Source: Leucocoprinus leucothites
Lineage: Eukaryota; Basidiomycota; Agaricomycetes; Agaricales; Agaricaceae
DNA length: 64,000 bases
Direction: 5' to 3'
Assembly: GCA_013368445.1 (NCBI GenBank)
Contig: JAACJO010000002.1
Coordinates: 1,550,001-1,614,000 of the forward strand
Part shown: positions 47,830-59,672 of the stretch, piece by piece
Layout of the letters: each line of letters starts with the position of its first letter
How positions within the stretch are numbered: the first letter of the stretch is position 1
Notes under the pieces: generated by a model
What the model saw: the letters and a program-made list of their open reading frames with translations, nothing else
What the model was told of the DNA's origin: nothing
Database searches by the model: none
Position numbers and translations under genes: made by a program

Positions 47830-49431
47830 ATGGCCGCACGCTCGGAAATCTCAAACCCAGCCTGGCCGCGGTACCTAGCACTCTGTGGAGCTGCTCTGCC
47901 AGCTATGCTGTTCGTGATTAGCTCAGGCTGGTCTTTCCCTCCCTTTTCACCACGGCAAATTACCGACTCAAATGACCTTTTCCCTTTCCTTGTCGCGCCA
48001 TGGGCTGAGCCCAACAACATATTCGGGCTAATTTCAAGATTAGTTCAGGTTGCTTTGCTTTGGCGAGCACCATCATTTGGAATATTGGAGTTGGTGTTTG
48101 GGTATTTATTCTGGATCCTCGTGGCTCTCGCCCGCACGCTTGTGGGGTTTATTTTGACCCGCAGCGTGGGTTGGGCATTTCCACGGCTGTTCAGCCATTA
48201 TGCGATGTACGAGACATCCAGAGGATATGGACCTGTGTTAGTTGGGTATTTGCTCGGTTTGGATGGGGCAGACGTTGCAAAAATTTCGGGCCTTCACATC
48301 CATCCCCAGTATTTTGTTATTGGGTTGTCGCTTTTGATGTGTTGGCTTGATGTCGAGCCCTGGACATACGGGATAGCGACTCTTGGAGTTGGTACCTTTG
48401 TTTTGGTCCACTCCATTTTCTCGAGAATCCGCCCTCTAAAACGGGACCAAGTCGTATCAGGCTCACCTCAACGAATCGTTATCCCGAAAATGGCCCTAAC
48501 TCTCGTTGCACTCATCACCTTCACCAACATGCTCTCACCTAGGCTCTCCCCAGCAAAGCAAGTCTCAATGCCAGAGTCACCTTTTCCTCCCGCTCGACTA
48601 CTCGACATCATCATTCTCTCCTTCCCCCGACCAGATGTTCAAGCTGCTCAGATGATCATCAAAACAACATTAGAATCTTACACACCCCTTCTTAGTGCTG
48701 GCGTAGGCCTAGCTGTGTTCACCCACGTTGAACAACATCCCGCCTTTGACGCCGTCCAAGATGCAATTGGAACGTCGCAGAACATTGCATTTTACAAAGA
48801 CACCGACACTCATTCAGATGCTCGTTCTGGGCAGTATTTGCATTTGGCAGAAGCTTTCCGGTGGCAACTCGAGCGTGGAGCCGAGCAAGCAGAGTGGGTG
48901 ATGATAGTCGAGGATGACTTCCCACTCTGCGGTCAAGAAGCTGGTAGAAATGCTCTCAGAACCGTCATGAAACTGCTTGAAGATGGACGAGAAGGAAAGG
49001 AGTCTATACCAGCAAGACGAGGAGCGTTCATCGGTACTGGTGGCAGGTTCGTTGCATATCTTCTTAATACTTCGTCGCTTTGCTGACTGGCGCTTTCCAG
49101 CGGACTGATTTTCCATCGTTCCCTGCTCCCAATTATGGCCCATATTCTTCGGACGCATGCTGACCTCGTTTCCAAATTACCACCGAATATGCCCAGCCGC
49201 CCAGCTGATGTCGTGATGCAGGATTGTCTTCTCGGCCGAGACCCCTTATGCCCTCCCAAGCGCCCAGGTGGTTTGATAATCACTTCGAGACTTGTAATGG
49301 ACCACATTGGCGGGATGTTTTCTACAAATGCCCACAAAGCTACGAACTCGGATAAGTGGAGGTGTGGATGGCGGCATGCATTCCATGGCATGGGCGAGGT
49401 TGATGTTGTCGTCGTTGAGGACTTGTGGTGA
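47830..49431 (+). CDS. Multi-pass membrane protein with glycosyltransferase-like C-terminal domain
   Basis: Two exons (47830-49046, 49101-49431) give 515 residues. The N-terminal half has about five or six hydrophobic helices (residues 15-35, 65-115, 150-205 and 230-240). After residue 250 the protein is soluble: a Rossmann-like start (LLDIIILSFPRPDVQAAQMI), then the acidic motif WVMIVEDDFPLCG, followed by GAFIGTGGSGLIFHRSLL and ADVVMQDCLLG. The EDD triad and the later GSGLIF and VVMQD segments resemble the order of metal and acceptor motifs in GT-A fold glycosyltransferases of the N-acetylglucosaminyltransferase IV type (GT54). This is a fold-level guess. The protein likely sits in the ER or Golgi. 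The exact substrate is unknown. The family seems specific to basidiomycetes, from memory only. Confidence 0.65.
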
Positions 49432-50508
49432 AAGTAGGCGCCCCGTTGCTGGGACCAACACCCACCCTGCAGGACATGAGCCAAGTTCAATGCCTTCGTG
49501 CTAATCAAATTATCAACCGCCTTACCTCCCATTCCTGCCCAACGCTACACCTGGATGATACCATGGTTTCTGTGTGGCACCTTCTAGTTCAAAGAAATGT
49601 TCCTATGACTAAAAGCCCCACTGGAGGCTGAACCGTGACGCAAATTGGTGATGGAGGCGAATAAGAGGACGTCAGCCCTCGTTGGAGCATGTAAAACTTG
49701 ATTTGGCTTATCGTCTAGTTCTCAAGTTGATTGCCTAGGCTACTCGGTGAAGCCCAAAGACATTCCCTACACGATTGTAGAAGAGGCACTCAGGCAGATT
49801 TTATCTTGGTGCACTTCTCGAATGAGACGTACGGTCGTCGATCACTTAACCTTTATTCTCAGTCACAAGGACTCTGTCCAGACCATGTAATTATTTTGGG
49901 TGCAGGACCATCGGAACGTGTAAAGCTCGCGACACACAGTTCTGTCAAGTTCATGTCGGACAGTTAATGGGCCTAATTAACACCAATGGAGATATGATTG
50001 ACGGAAGTAGCAATTGGATAGTATAGGGCTAATTAATCTAATTATTACCATCTCAACACACTGGAGAGAGCATAAACAGCAGGCAGGGACACAGAGATAC
50101 TGTACATGGTTTTACATCCTAGCAGGAGGTAGCAGGTGTTATACAAGGTTGCATTACATTAAGAGGTGCACAAGAAAGCAAAATTTGAGGCATTAAGGTA
50201 TGGTGTTTTCCAGTCAAAACGGATTGGGCAAAGCGGCGCACTAGTATCTCGAGAATGCTCGAGCAATACGCTCACTACAAGAGATGATGAGCGGTGTTGG
50301 ATGCTTGTTGAAGAGACGGCAACGTACATGGTTTCTCGGTGCTGTGAGGTGTCTGAATCTTTTGTATCGCCGCGAGAGGAACCTGCTGGGTTCATGCGAT
50401 CTAGAGGTTAGTCCATCAGCTCAGAAGCTTGTATCATTAGGGTTTATCGTACCTCTGGTTGGCGCGAATCGTAGCCCTTTATCATTGCCGGTACTCTTTG
50501 CTATCTCT
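49432..50508. other. 1.1 kb without a supported gene
   Basis: Short frames only. No repeat ends, no transposon protein and no tRNA fold were noticed. It could be decayed sequence. Confidence 0.4.
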
Positions 50509-50951
50509 TCAATAAGGGCAGGATTGGAGGGCATCCTTGCTGTGAGAATGGGAGAGTGGGTGGATGACATCTAGAAGGATGTTAATCATCAGTTCACTAC
50601 ACCCCCTGAACAGCTAAATATGAACAGCACTTACGGATGATGTTGAACGGGTTTTGCCCCAAATACCAGACATCAAGTAATTCCGCAGCGGTTTCTCTGG
50701 GGAAGCGACAGGCTGCTAGGACAATCACTACTTTCAGGCGCTCGTGAGACTTTATAGGGACCGAGTAGGGCACTGAGACTATTTATGACTTCATGATGAC
50801 GGCTCGAGCGGAGGGAGAAAGATGGAGAGACGAGATGGTTACCAATTCCGTGGGCGTAAATGGAGCTTCTAGGGGTCGGAAAGCGTGGCCGGTTCTTTAT
50901 CCGGTCATTTGTTCGGGGTTCTTTAAGATCTATAGGACCTTGTGGAACCAA
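50509..50951 (-). CDS. Possible small gene, 5' end unresolved
   Basis: Three pieces join in frame: about 50843-50951, 50635-50778 and 50509-50570, separated by two 64-nt introns with GTAACC..TAG and GTAAGT..CTAG borders. The protein text is coherent across them: SVPIKSHERLKVVIVLAACRF, continuing as PRETAAELLDVWYLGQNPFN, then DVIHPLSHSHSKDALQSCPY and a stop. No ATG is found in the first piece, so an upstream exon is missing from the model. One candidate is an ATG frame at 51127 (MEARSKEKEVPP), but I could not find a good donor to link it. No family is recognised. A decayed gene is the alternative. Confidence 0.35.
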
Positions 50952-52506
50952 GGAAGAAAAAAAAAGTGTGTCCCGCCCTCCTCAGCGGCGCTGGGCGTAG
51001 CAGCCTCCGAGTCCGTCGCTCCAACGGTAAGCCGATCTATCCCAATAGACTTGTAAGCCAAAGGGCTGGGATGCTGCCTCATGACCACTCTAGGAGGAAC
51101 TTCTTTCTCCTTGCTCCTAGCTTCCATGAGCTAAGCCAAAGACGGTAGGGGCGAGGCGCCGATATGATTGCTATTAAGCATTGTTATCAGCTAGGGGAAG
51201 ATTTGATCGTTTATTCAAAGTTCGGACGAGGCCCCTGCCGGTTCATTGATCTGGGCCGTATCTTCGTGAACTTCTTGGGCTATGGCTGTACAACTCAGGA
51301 GGCATCTAGCAAGTCATTTGAACGCTTAACATGTCAGTCATTATTGATCGGGGCTTCGGCTTGTTGTCACAATTGTGGACATCGGCCACCATGGGACATT
51401 AAAAAGTACAAGCTGTACAAGCGATTGTATAGAGTCTTATGTCCACGATCGGCAATAGAATTCGAGAAGAACAAGGCTTCGATGTTGAATGCTTACTTGT
51501 CTGGCAACCCTGGGGGCTAAATTGCTGTATAAAAGATGTCCTTGAATCCGCTCTAGGTTTGGTCCACAATTCTCACCTCTTTGCTTCTTCAACGCTTCAA
51601 CCTATACCTAGCTCTCAATGGCTCTGGTGCCCTTCAATCTTTTCTACCTCATCCTGACACCAGGGCGAATCCGTCTGCCCAGCGACTCTCCACCCCTCTC
51701 GCCCGATAGAACCGAAAAGTAAGTTGATATAAACATTGTTTATCCTTACTACATTCGTACCAATGCGCATCTCCAGGTCACAGTGGTATTGGTCGATGAA
51801 AGACATCAGTCGTGGTCGACCTATTCGCTCCCGACCTGTCCCTTCTTCAAGGTTCTCAGTGGATAGTGGCCCTGTTTCGCCACATTGATTGACACTGGAC
51901 CAGGTGGATGGAGTTTAATGAACGTAAGGTAAGCGCACAATCAGCCAGGTTTGTATCATCGCCTCCTCACCACGATAATAGAATAGCACGATCCACTCCC
52001 TGACCTAGTCGCGCGACAAGCTGTTTTCCCTCCCTACGCGATAGGGTGAGAACTTCAGGTCCTGATTCGAGTAGTTTCTTGGATTTAGACCTCGTTCTCT
52101 GATAGGGTGCCAGGATATATCAATCCCAGCTTGGCTTGCTAAGTGCAAGCTATTTGTATTATATCAAGCCCTGATGTAGTCAAGGTCCTTCTAGGCGCTG
52201 AAACCAGTCGGTCTTAACAGGAGGGTTGGCTAAAGGAAAGGAAAGGAAAGAATGTGTATCATCCACGTAATAAAAGTAGAACAATTATGTGCGGTATACA
52301 TTAGAAACAAGTCAGACACATATGCTGCAGCTCACTGTAAAGAATGCGTGCTGGAATCTCGAAATTAAATATGCAAGGAACGTAGTGATCCATGAGTTCA
52401 ACAAAGCCTTAACGGTAATGAAGAGAACGAAATAATGTCGTCGAAAACACAACGTAAACATGTCCCGGGAAAAAGAAAAAAAAAAAAAGCTAGGCCCTCC
52501 TTTATC
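50952..52506. other. 1.5 kb gene-poor stretch with one doubtful frame
   Basis: An ATG frame of 118 codons at 51164-51520 (plus strand) has a CC-x2-CG Cys pattern but no splice context, homology or promoter that I can support. A GGAAA microrepeat lies near 52225-52250. Nothing else is recognised. Confidence 0.35.
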
Positions 52507-55500
52507 TCAAGGTGCCGTAGGTGAGTTCGGAGAGCTAAAGCTAGCCCCGTTCCCAACTGAACCATTATACGAAGAAACCGAACCTCCTGTAAACATAGCC
52601 TTCAGCGTCATGTCATTCCTCTTTTGCCTAACCCTCTCCACCTCCTCTGCACCACCTGTCATCTTCAACTTCTTCTGTCCAACAAAATCTACGAGTTCTG
52701 CTTGAAGATCATCGGACCGCGCGGCAAGCTCCTTCTCCCGGTTCTTCTTGCTTGCCTCAATAGCTTTGAGCCGTCTTTCTGGGTCAACCGCCGCTCCGCG
52801 GATCTCGCGCATCACGCTATTGAGCCCTTCGTGACCTTCATCCGGCGGTGGAGGTCGATAACCGCGACGCCCGCCTCGAGAACCGCCGTTGTTGACTCCC
52901 CGAAGATTCACCACCTGCTCAACATGTCCATAAACCTCTAACAGCGCTTTGTGGTCCTCCAGTAGGTCAGCCAAAAACTCTTCTTGGTGTGTCAGGAATT
53001 GCTGTTCTTCAACGATATTATGGAGTTCCTCCTCCCACGTCTTCTTCCACATCGGTTTAATCGTGTTGATATGCTCTTTCAAACTCTCCAGCTCCGTAGC
53101 AACCCTCCCAACATCCTTTTCAACAGATTTGAAATACTGTGGTTTGGGTGTAATTTGACGTTTGATCACATCGTCTTTAATATTCTCTATCACATCCTGA
53201 AGTTTTTCAATCTCCGTGAGGACATCTTGACTTCGCTTGTCGAGTTTCTGTTTCCCTGAGTCAATGTACGCTCTCGCACCACCCACGGATGAGTTTGCCA
53301 GCTGCTTGACGTTTTGTGTTTGGGTGCGTAAGGTGTCCAAAGAGCCCTTTGTCTGTTTCATGAACTCGGTATAGAGCTGCCGCATAATACCAATATCCCG
53401 GCGCAGATTCTGCACCTCGTCAAATTGAGTCCGAAGGTCTGTGACGACTCGGCTGGTATAGTCTGAGAATGCTGAGGCGCCGGTCATCTGGGGTTGGAGG
53501 GATTGCCCTGTGACTTGTGGGAGTACTTGGGTTGCAGCAGGTGGCGTGATGTCAGGCGGATGAACAATGGAGTGCGACGAGAAAGATGAATCGCCAACGA
53601 AACGGGACAATCTGCGTGCAGCTGTCTGGAATTGACGGTCTGAGGGACGTGGAACGGGCGTGCTTTCAGCAAGCGGTTGGGTGACGATATGAGGGAGCTG
53701 GGTCGAGGCTCGTTGGTTATGTGTAAATGCGGAGCGGAGGTCCTTGATGTCTTGATGTAGACTGGATATTTGAGTGTCGATGTGCTGCTTGATCTGATCG
53801 AGCGCTACAATACTTGGTTAGTTTGAGCTACCAGAGTGTGCAGTGCTGACTCACGTTCAATATTGAGGGAAAGTAGACACTTCTCTTTCACCTCGTCAAC
53901 GTCTTCCAGCTCGTATTGTACGCCACTCGAGGGGTCGCGAATATAGATGGCCGGAAAGTTCTCCAGCCCAGGATTATAAGCAAATTTATCAACGAATAGC
54001 ATACGCAAGCCAGCGAATGAATAGCCTGGTTCAATAGTAACCTTTTTTACTTCACGGCCCAGTTGGAGGAACACGGAAATTTTCCCCAGAGGTGCACTAG
54101 GAGTGGGTTTCGGTGCGGACCCCACGGCAGGTTTAGACTCGGGAGATGGTGTCGCTGTGGGTAGTGGTGGAACAGCAGGAGTAACAGGCCGCGATGCTGA
54201 TCTGGAACGTCCACCCATTTCTTGTTCTGCCACTGCCCCTTCCTCGTCGTCAACTTCTGTGAGGACGGCCAGGTCCCCAGGCGTAAGAGCATTTGAAGCA
54301 GCCAAAGAACGTCGGTTCGGATGGCCGCGCAATGATCCTCCTCGAACACCACTGTTCGTAATCTTGGAAATATTGTATGTCGAGAAACGTTTGGAAGCGC
54401 GTCGTTCGAGGACATCACTTTTCTTCAAAGCTGCAAGAGAGTCTGCTACAGCAGGTGCGTTTTCAATAGGTGGTGAATCCGCTGGTTGGGATGTTTCGCT
54501 CAATTGCTCTACAGGTGTTTCAGGACTCGAGGGTTCCACGACGACAGGAACATTAGGGTGAACTGGTTTATCGACGAGGGAATATCGTTTGACGCTAGGG
54601 GGCACAGGTGATGCTACTTGGGGCACACTCGGTTCGGGTTGTGGTTCGGGTTGAGGAGGCTCAAGTGGCGGAGTGGCGGCTGAAGGTTGCCTACGATGTT
54701 GCGAGGATATGGAATCAGTCGCTGATGGCGGTGGTACAGGTTGAGCATCAGGAAATGGAGGTGGCGTGGTATTATGTTGTTCAAGCACCATCGGCGCAAA
54801 ACCACCAATAAACTGTTGTTGTTCATTTCCGTTGGTAAGTGTCAGCGAACTTGCTTGTGAGCTCTGCGATGAAACATCTCTTCTCCTCTGTGATGCATGC
54901 GCACTTCGTCTGATGCTATCCCTCTGCAATGCACCATCCTCCTGGTTTGATGTTCGCGATTCTGGCCGATGTCCCGCATCCCTCCTGCCCCGTGAGGATC
55001 GACTCTCTGTCCTCTCGTGTCCTTCCGTCTGGCGGCGATGATCCGTCATGATTTTGCGGTATATTGTCTGCTTCTCTCGTAAACCTTGCAGTAGGTTGGT
55101 AATGATCTTCCGGACGTTGGGAAGATATATTTCCAAGTTATCCGCAGTCGCCTCTTCAGAAAGGCATTGTTCGAGCACGACGCGCAACTCATCTGGTACT
55201 GTTACCAGTTCCCTGTGGATGGAGTATATGATTGAGAGAGCTGAACCGAATAACGCACAGACAGACAAGGAGGCTCATAAAATCTTTACACTCACGACAT
55301 GTCGATATTGAACGAAGCGAAAGCCGCTACTGCGGTGTTGAAATCATTACCAAAACGAACATAGACATCGCTGACTGCGGCCTCATCTATCCTCTGCTCA
55401 CTCCATTGTGTGAGCGACTCGAGGAGGGCTTTAATAGAGACTAGCAAGCGAGTCACAGCAGATTCCATAGCAGGCTAAAAGGATTAGGATAAGGGACGCA

Positions 55501-55656
55501 GCGGTATAATTAAAGTAAGAGAAGGCTCACATGTGCTCGTTCTCGTGCTCTCTCGCGCTGAGAATGGGTAGAAGATATCGAATGATTGTCGCGCCTCGAG
55601 GGATGACCCTGCGAAGGTCCTAGTTGTGGTTGGCGTGCTTGTGCCGCTGTGGACAT
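52507..55656 (-). CDS. BUD6: Bud6/Aip3, actin-interacting formin cofactor
   Basis: Several exons from the ATG at 55656 (MSTAAQARQPQLG) give about 1,000 residues. The N-terminal part (LLVSIKALLESLTQWSEQ, YVRFGNDFNTAVAAFASF, IYLPNVRKIITNLLQGLREKQ) matches the conserved head of Aip3. A long Ser/Pro/Gln-rich linker follows. The conserved block KISVFLQLGREVKKVTIEPG, FAGLRMLFVDKFAYNPG and FPAIYIRDPSSGVQYELEDV then leads into a long coiled coil (ALDQIKQ onward through LRRDIGIMRQLYTEFMKQT, IEKLQDVIENIKDDV and DPERRLKAIEASKKNREKEL) that forms the actin- and formin-binding core. Bud6 helps formins nucleate actin cables at growth sites. The frame ends at 52507. The fungal Aip3 block makes this firm. Exact internal splice sites were only partly checked. 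Confidence 0.93.
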
Positions 55657-55977
55657 TTGCGGGTGTTATGAGTTATGAGCCGACAGTGCTCCTAACAGCA
55701 GGAAGATAACCTTGCCTTGAGATCCTGAGTACACCCACCATGCTACCCGTGAGAATTTGTCCTTTTCACGCGTCCCGCCCACTGCCACTAATTGATATCC
55801 CAAGATGGGGATCACAAGATGTGATTCAGAAATGCAGTTGCTTCCTTTCGTAGACAACTCATTGACAGAAGCCAAGGTTGAAGCGTTCGGACTATCATCC
55901 ATCGGGGTAGCATTCGGTAGGGCATACATTGAATATCAGTGTGCAAATAATTTAGTCTACATATTATAGTACAGATG

Positions 55978-58484
55978 TTACGAAGGTAGAGGTGCTGCTC
56001 CGGGCCCAGCAAGTATCATTTCATCCACGATGTCATCGTGTTCAGTCCGTTTCCATGTTTTAATCGTCTCTCCATAATCTGAGATCTCGTATACGCGGAA
56101 ACGACGATCGAACCTGATGAAAATTTAAGCGGCTGCAAACACGATCGGATTTGCGCTCAACTTACCCGATCTTTCCATAGCCAGAATAGGAGCTAGAAGG
56201 AGAGGGGAAAGATTGGTCCGTGCCTATCGTTAAAAGGGGATCTGTCATGCTCACCTTCCTCCGCCAAAGCATAACCAAACTCCTTTCACGCGGCGGCAGT
56301 TCTCAGTGACTATGAATCATCACGTATCAGCAGTGAGCCGATATTCTTAGAAGTTGGAACACTTACTATGGCAATGGCCATTGGCGACAGCTTTGACTTC
56401 GAGAGTATGACCGTTTGCCGTATGACTACTCTCCATGGCTCTGAGAATTCCTTTCTCAAACATGCCTCCATTCTTCTTTGCGTTTCCGGGATCTTCTTGC
56501 CCACTTATACCCACATCAAGGGATTTCTTCGATTGGGGGTCGATATCTGGCGGCGAATAAGACTCGGGCCTAGAAAAGAACGTCAGTGATGCACCCATCA
56601 AGCTGATATGGCGACGTACAATGGGATATGGAAGAACATGAGCGCGTTAGGTTTGGCTAGACGCCTGTTGCTGGGGGTGAGTTGATCTTCTCCTTGCCTG
56701 ATTTGGAAGTTGTGCCCGAGATCTTTTGCTGTGTCCGGGTGGAATGGTCGTTCTATCTGCGAGATTGAAGCAGATTCTTGTAGGAACCAGTTTATTTGCG
56801 ACTGCTCAAGTTAAACCTGAAATTGTCTCTTGGTATCGATATGGACTCACCTCCCTGAAGTAGTCAAGTTCTGAAGGAGTAAAGAATCCAAACCAATCAA
56901 GCCAATATTTTGAATAGCTTCCCGAGTCGAGGAAATATAGCGTAAGGAGATGAGTTTTTGACCTATAGATGTGATTAGTGAAGATGAAGTCAAGTGCGCT
57001 CAGAAGCATCACTTACGGGTCTGCACTCTTCACCTTGAGCACGTAATTTCCAACCCCATGAATATCCTTAGGCCCTCGCTCTACCAGACTGTAGGGCAAG
57101 GCCTTCATGAGCATCACTTGCGCCTCCTTGCTAACACCATCATCCTCATCATGATTCCCAAACACTGCTGCCCATGCGACTTTGTGTCGATAGACGACTT
57201 TCGCAAATTTTGCTAGGACAGACATTGGATCCCATGATGTACCTTGCCCGTTCAGCTGGTCACCAGTAAAAACGACGAGGTCGGGCTTCTCGATTTCGAG
57301 GACACGAGAGAGGAGCGCCATAGTCACGTTATCTCCTCCGCTGGCGCAGTCAATGTTGGTGTCACGACAAACTCCAGGGGAGACCGAGAAATGGAGATCA
57401 GCGACTTGCAGTACCTTGAATTTTCCTTCTCTCGAGAAATGTAGAGGCGGAGCTCGAGGAGGCACTGTATTATATTCAGAGAGTGAGGCTGCAAGGTTCG
57501 TGGGGTAACTTACATTTTATTCCCCTGCGGATAGAGACAAATGCATCTTGTACTTTGCCGTGTCCGACTGTAGTTGGCGGTTGGAGCTTCTCGAACCCAT
57601 ACCAAGGATCATCATCGCCAAAATCAACATCAATCTCTGTGATAATGCTCTGCTTTTCCTCTGGCGTCATTTCGCTTGCAGTTTTCCCAACACGATACCA
57701 GAGATATAGTGGTGGCGCACGGAAGACGCCAGATCGAAGAGACACGTCAGCTTTTTTCCAGTTGTCTACAGGGAATGGTTCTTCTTTAGCGGGAAGCAGC
57801 CTGATGTCTGTGATTAGGTTAATGTCTTGACGGCGAGTGCGTCTGTAGTATATATTCTGGGGGGTATAATTAATTATGGCCAAAAGTTCCGATCAAGGTA
57901 TAACAACACTTACTAGATAACCCGAAACAAAACCAGCTTCCATGTTCAGGTTGGGCTCTACTCGAACCCATTTGCCCTTGATTGCGTCTTGTTCACTTGT
58001 GCTATGAGGCGTGCAGAGTGAGGGAGCCATATCAGGATTCACTCTACATTGAGTGACGACTATTTCTGACACTATTTCCGTTAGCTATTAATTACATCTT
58101 TTCAAGAGGAACGCGAGCTAACTCACATCCAGTATTATGAGGTAATAAAGGATTCCAAGTGTCAAGGGGAAAGCTGCCATAGTCGATGTTATCCTGCTTG
58201 GTGGTAACATTCCACCAGTCAACGTCGTTGGGAACATCTCCATTGCCGCCAGTATTGGAACCTTCGTTCGAGACCGTGTCGGTGTTGCCTTTCGAGGGAG
58301 CGGTCGCAGTTGAATCTACAGACTCCCAAGCCTGCCATCCCATGCGTTGTATGATCCCGGGCCCGGGGGTAGGTTGATAAAGAATGAAGACCCATGTAAG
58401 GAGGAAACAGAATCCAACGACAGTCGTCACAGGCAGACAGACAGATCGTACACCACGGAAGCAACAGAGAAATGATATTGCCAT
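55978..58484 (-). CDS. Dcr2-like calcineurin-type metallophosphoesterase, membrane-anchored
   Basis: About ten small exons give around 690 residues. The ATG at 58484 is followed by a single helix (residues about 15-37, VCLPVTTVVGFCFLLTWVF), giving a type II membrane protein. The phosphatase core starts at FKVLQVADLHFS (D-x-H, near 57400) and has VVFTGDQLNG (GD, near 57265), AAVFGNHDED (GNHD, near 57150), FFHIPLPE (H) and NGHCHITENC (GHxH, near 56360, split by an intron). All metal ligands of the family are present. Before the core is a domain with DVDFGDDDPWYGFEKL, as in yeast Dcr2, which promotes cell-cycle START by acting on Sic1. Localisation of the core to the lumen or vacuole side follows from the topology. 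The substrate here is unknown. It diverges from uL23m. Confidence 0.9.
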
Positions 58485-58694
58485 TATGGCAGGAGTTTAA
58501 CTACCAGCCGGTAGAGAGGATCTGTTCAGTGGCCAAGATGAAGGAGAGTGAGATACTTGAGAATGGGGTACACTATATAAACTGGACGCTGCTGGACACG
58601 CCTTCCAATCAGGTCCACGACCCGTCGTCACGTGGTAAAGACACTCCGACGAATTTCCCGCGACAGTGCTCTTCCGTCTCGAGCCAACCACTAA
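58485..58694. promoter_or_regulatory. Divergent promoter Dcr2-like / uL23m with CACGTG
   Basis: 210 bases separate the start codons. CACGTG lies at 58629-58634, about 60 bases before the uL23m ATG, and a TATA-like ACTATATAAAC lies near 58571-58581. Confidence 0.45.
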
Positions 58695-59672
58695 ATGCAG
58701 TCCCTCTGTCGCACCTTCGGTTCTATTCGTCTATACTCAAAACAAGCACGGGTAGAAAACCTTCACCCTGAGGGCGCTCTGGTTGCTCGAACACTCTCAA
58801 CGCCGCTTGCTGTTCGTCGTCGCCGCGAAAAGAAATTTTTATTTGCCGCCCCTCCGCCAGGCGAAACTGACGCACGACATGGCTTGACCCCGACCGACAA
58901 AAACGCCTACTGGAGGCGTAGAAAAGCGGGTCACCTTGGAGCAGGTCGGAGTGCTCCTCTTTCAATGACGAAATGGGTAGAGCAGCGAAACGCGCGGAGG
59001 TCACGTCTGCGCGGTGTCCGACTGGCTGCGAATAAGCAAGGACAAAAAGAGACCCAAGTCATTGGTCAACCCATATATCTCCCTAATATCACTTTCCGCC
59101 TTGTTCGAAACTACACCCCACCCGGTGAACCATACAATCCCTACGAAGCTACTTTCCGCGTTCCCCATTCCGTCACAAAGACCGACATTCGTTCATACCT
59201 TCTCGCTGTTTATGGTGTCAAAACTACCTACATCCGCACCGACAACTACTTTGCACCCGAGCCCAACAATCCACGTGATGAAAAGAAGTCATACAAGTCG
59301 TACAAGCGTGCTGTCGTTGGTCTCGTTGACCCCTTCTATTACCCGCATCGCGTGGAGGACATGGCGGAGAAGGAACGAGCAGAATACGATGAATGGCTTG
59401 AGACGAACTTCCAGATCAAGCAGCACCGTATTGCGCGTAAAGTCGAGTTATTGCGACTCACGAAGGATGTATCGCTTAAAGCCCCATATGCCACGAAGCG
59501 TTCACACATTCTGAGGTTGGTTGCGGAGCGGAAACAGAAGAGGGAAGGGTTGGTGTCGCAGATTGCGGATGAGTGGAAGGATATGAGGGAGAAGGGAGAG
59601 GAGATTGCCTGGGGAGAGAATCCCTTGCAGCGCTCCTCCACTGAGGATGCTGTAAAGGAAACTTCATCATAA
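58695..59672 (+). CDS. Mitochondrial large-subunit ribosomal protein uL23m
   Basis: One exon of 325 codons. The N-terminus is basic and short on acids (CRTFGSIRLYSKQARV), a likely mitochondrial presequence. The conserved uL23 fold lies in the middle: IYLPNITFRLVRN, NPYEATFRVPHSVTKTDIRSYLL, YGVKTTYIRTDNY and KRAVVGLVDPFYYP. These are the rRNA-binding strands near the peptide exit tunnel. The C-terminal 100 residues are a charged helical tail, common in fungal mitoribosome proteins (yeast Mrp20 group). The start was chosen at the first ATG, which gives the presequence. A CACGTG lies in the short upstream promoter. Confidence 0.9.
   Translation: MQSLCRTFGSIRLYSKQARVENLHPEGALVARTLSTPLAVRRRREKKFLFAAPPPGETDARHGLTPTDKNAYWRRRKAGHLGAGRSAPLSMTKWVEQRNARRSRLRGVRLAANKQGQKETQVIGQPIYLPNITFRLVRNYTPPGEPYNPYEATFRVPHSVTKTDIRSYLLAVYGVKTTYIRTDNYFAPEPNNPRDEKKSYKSYKRAVVGLVDPFYYPHRVEDMAEKERAEYDEWLETNFQIKQHRIARKVELLRLTKDVSLKAPYATKRSHILRLVAERKQKREGLVSQIADEWKDMREKGEEIAWGENPLQRSSTEDAVKETSS

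Noticed and set aside
51164..51520. 118-codon ATG frame as a gene
   Set aside because: No family resemblance, no splice or promoter context. Open frames of this size are common by chance.
49432..52506. Mobile element in the gene-poor gap
   Set aside because: No transposase, reverse transcriptase, terminal repeats or target duplication were seen.
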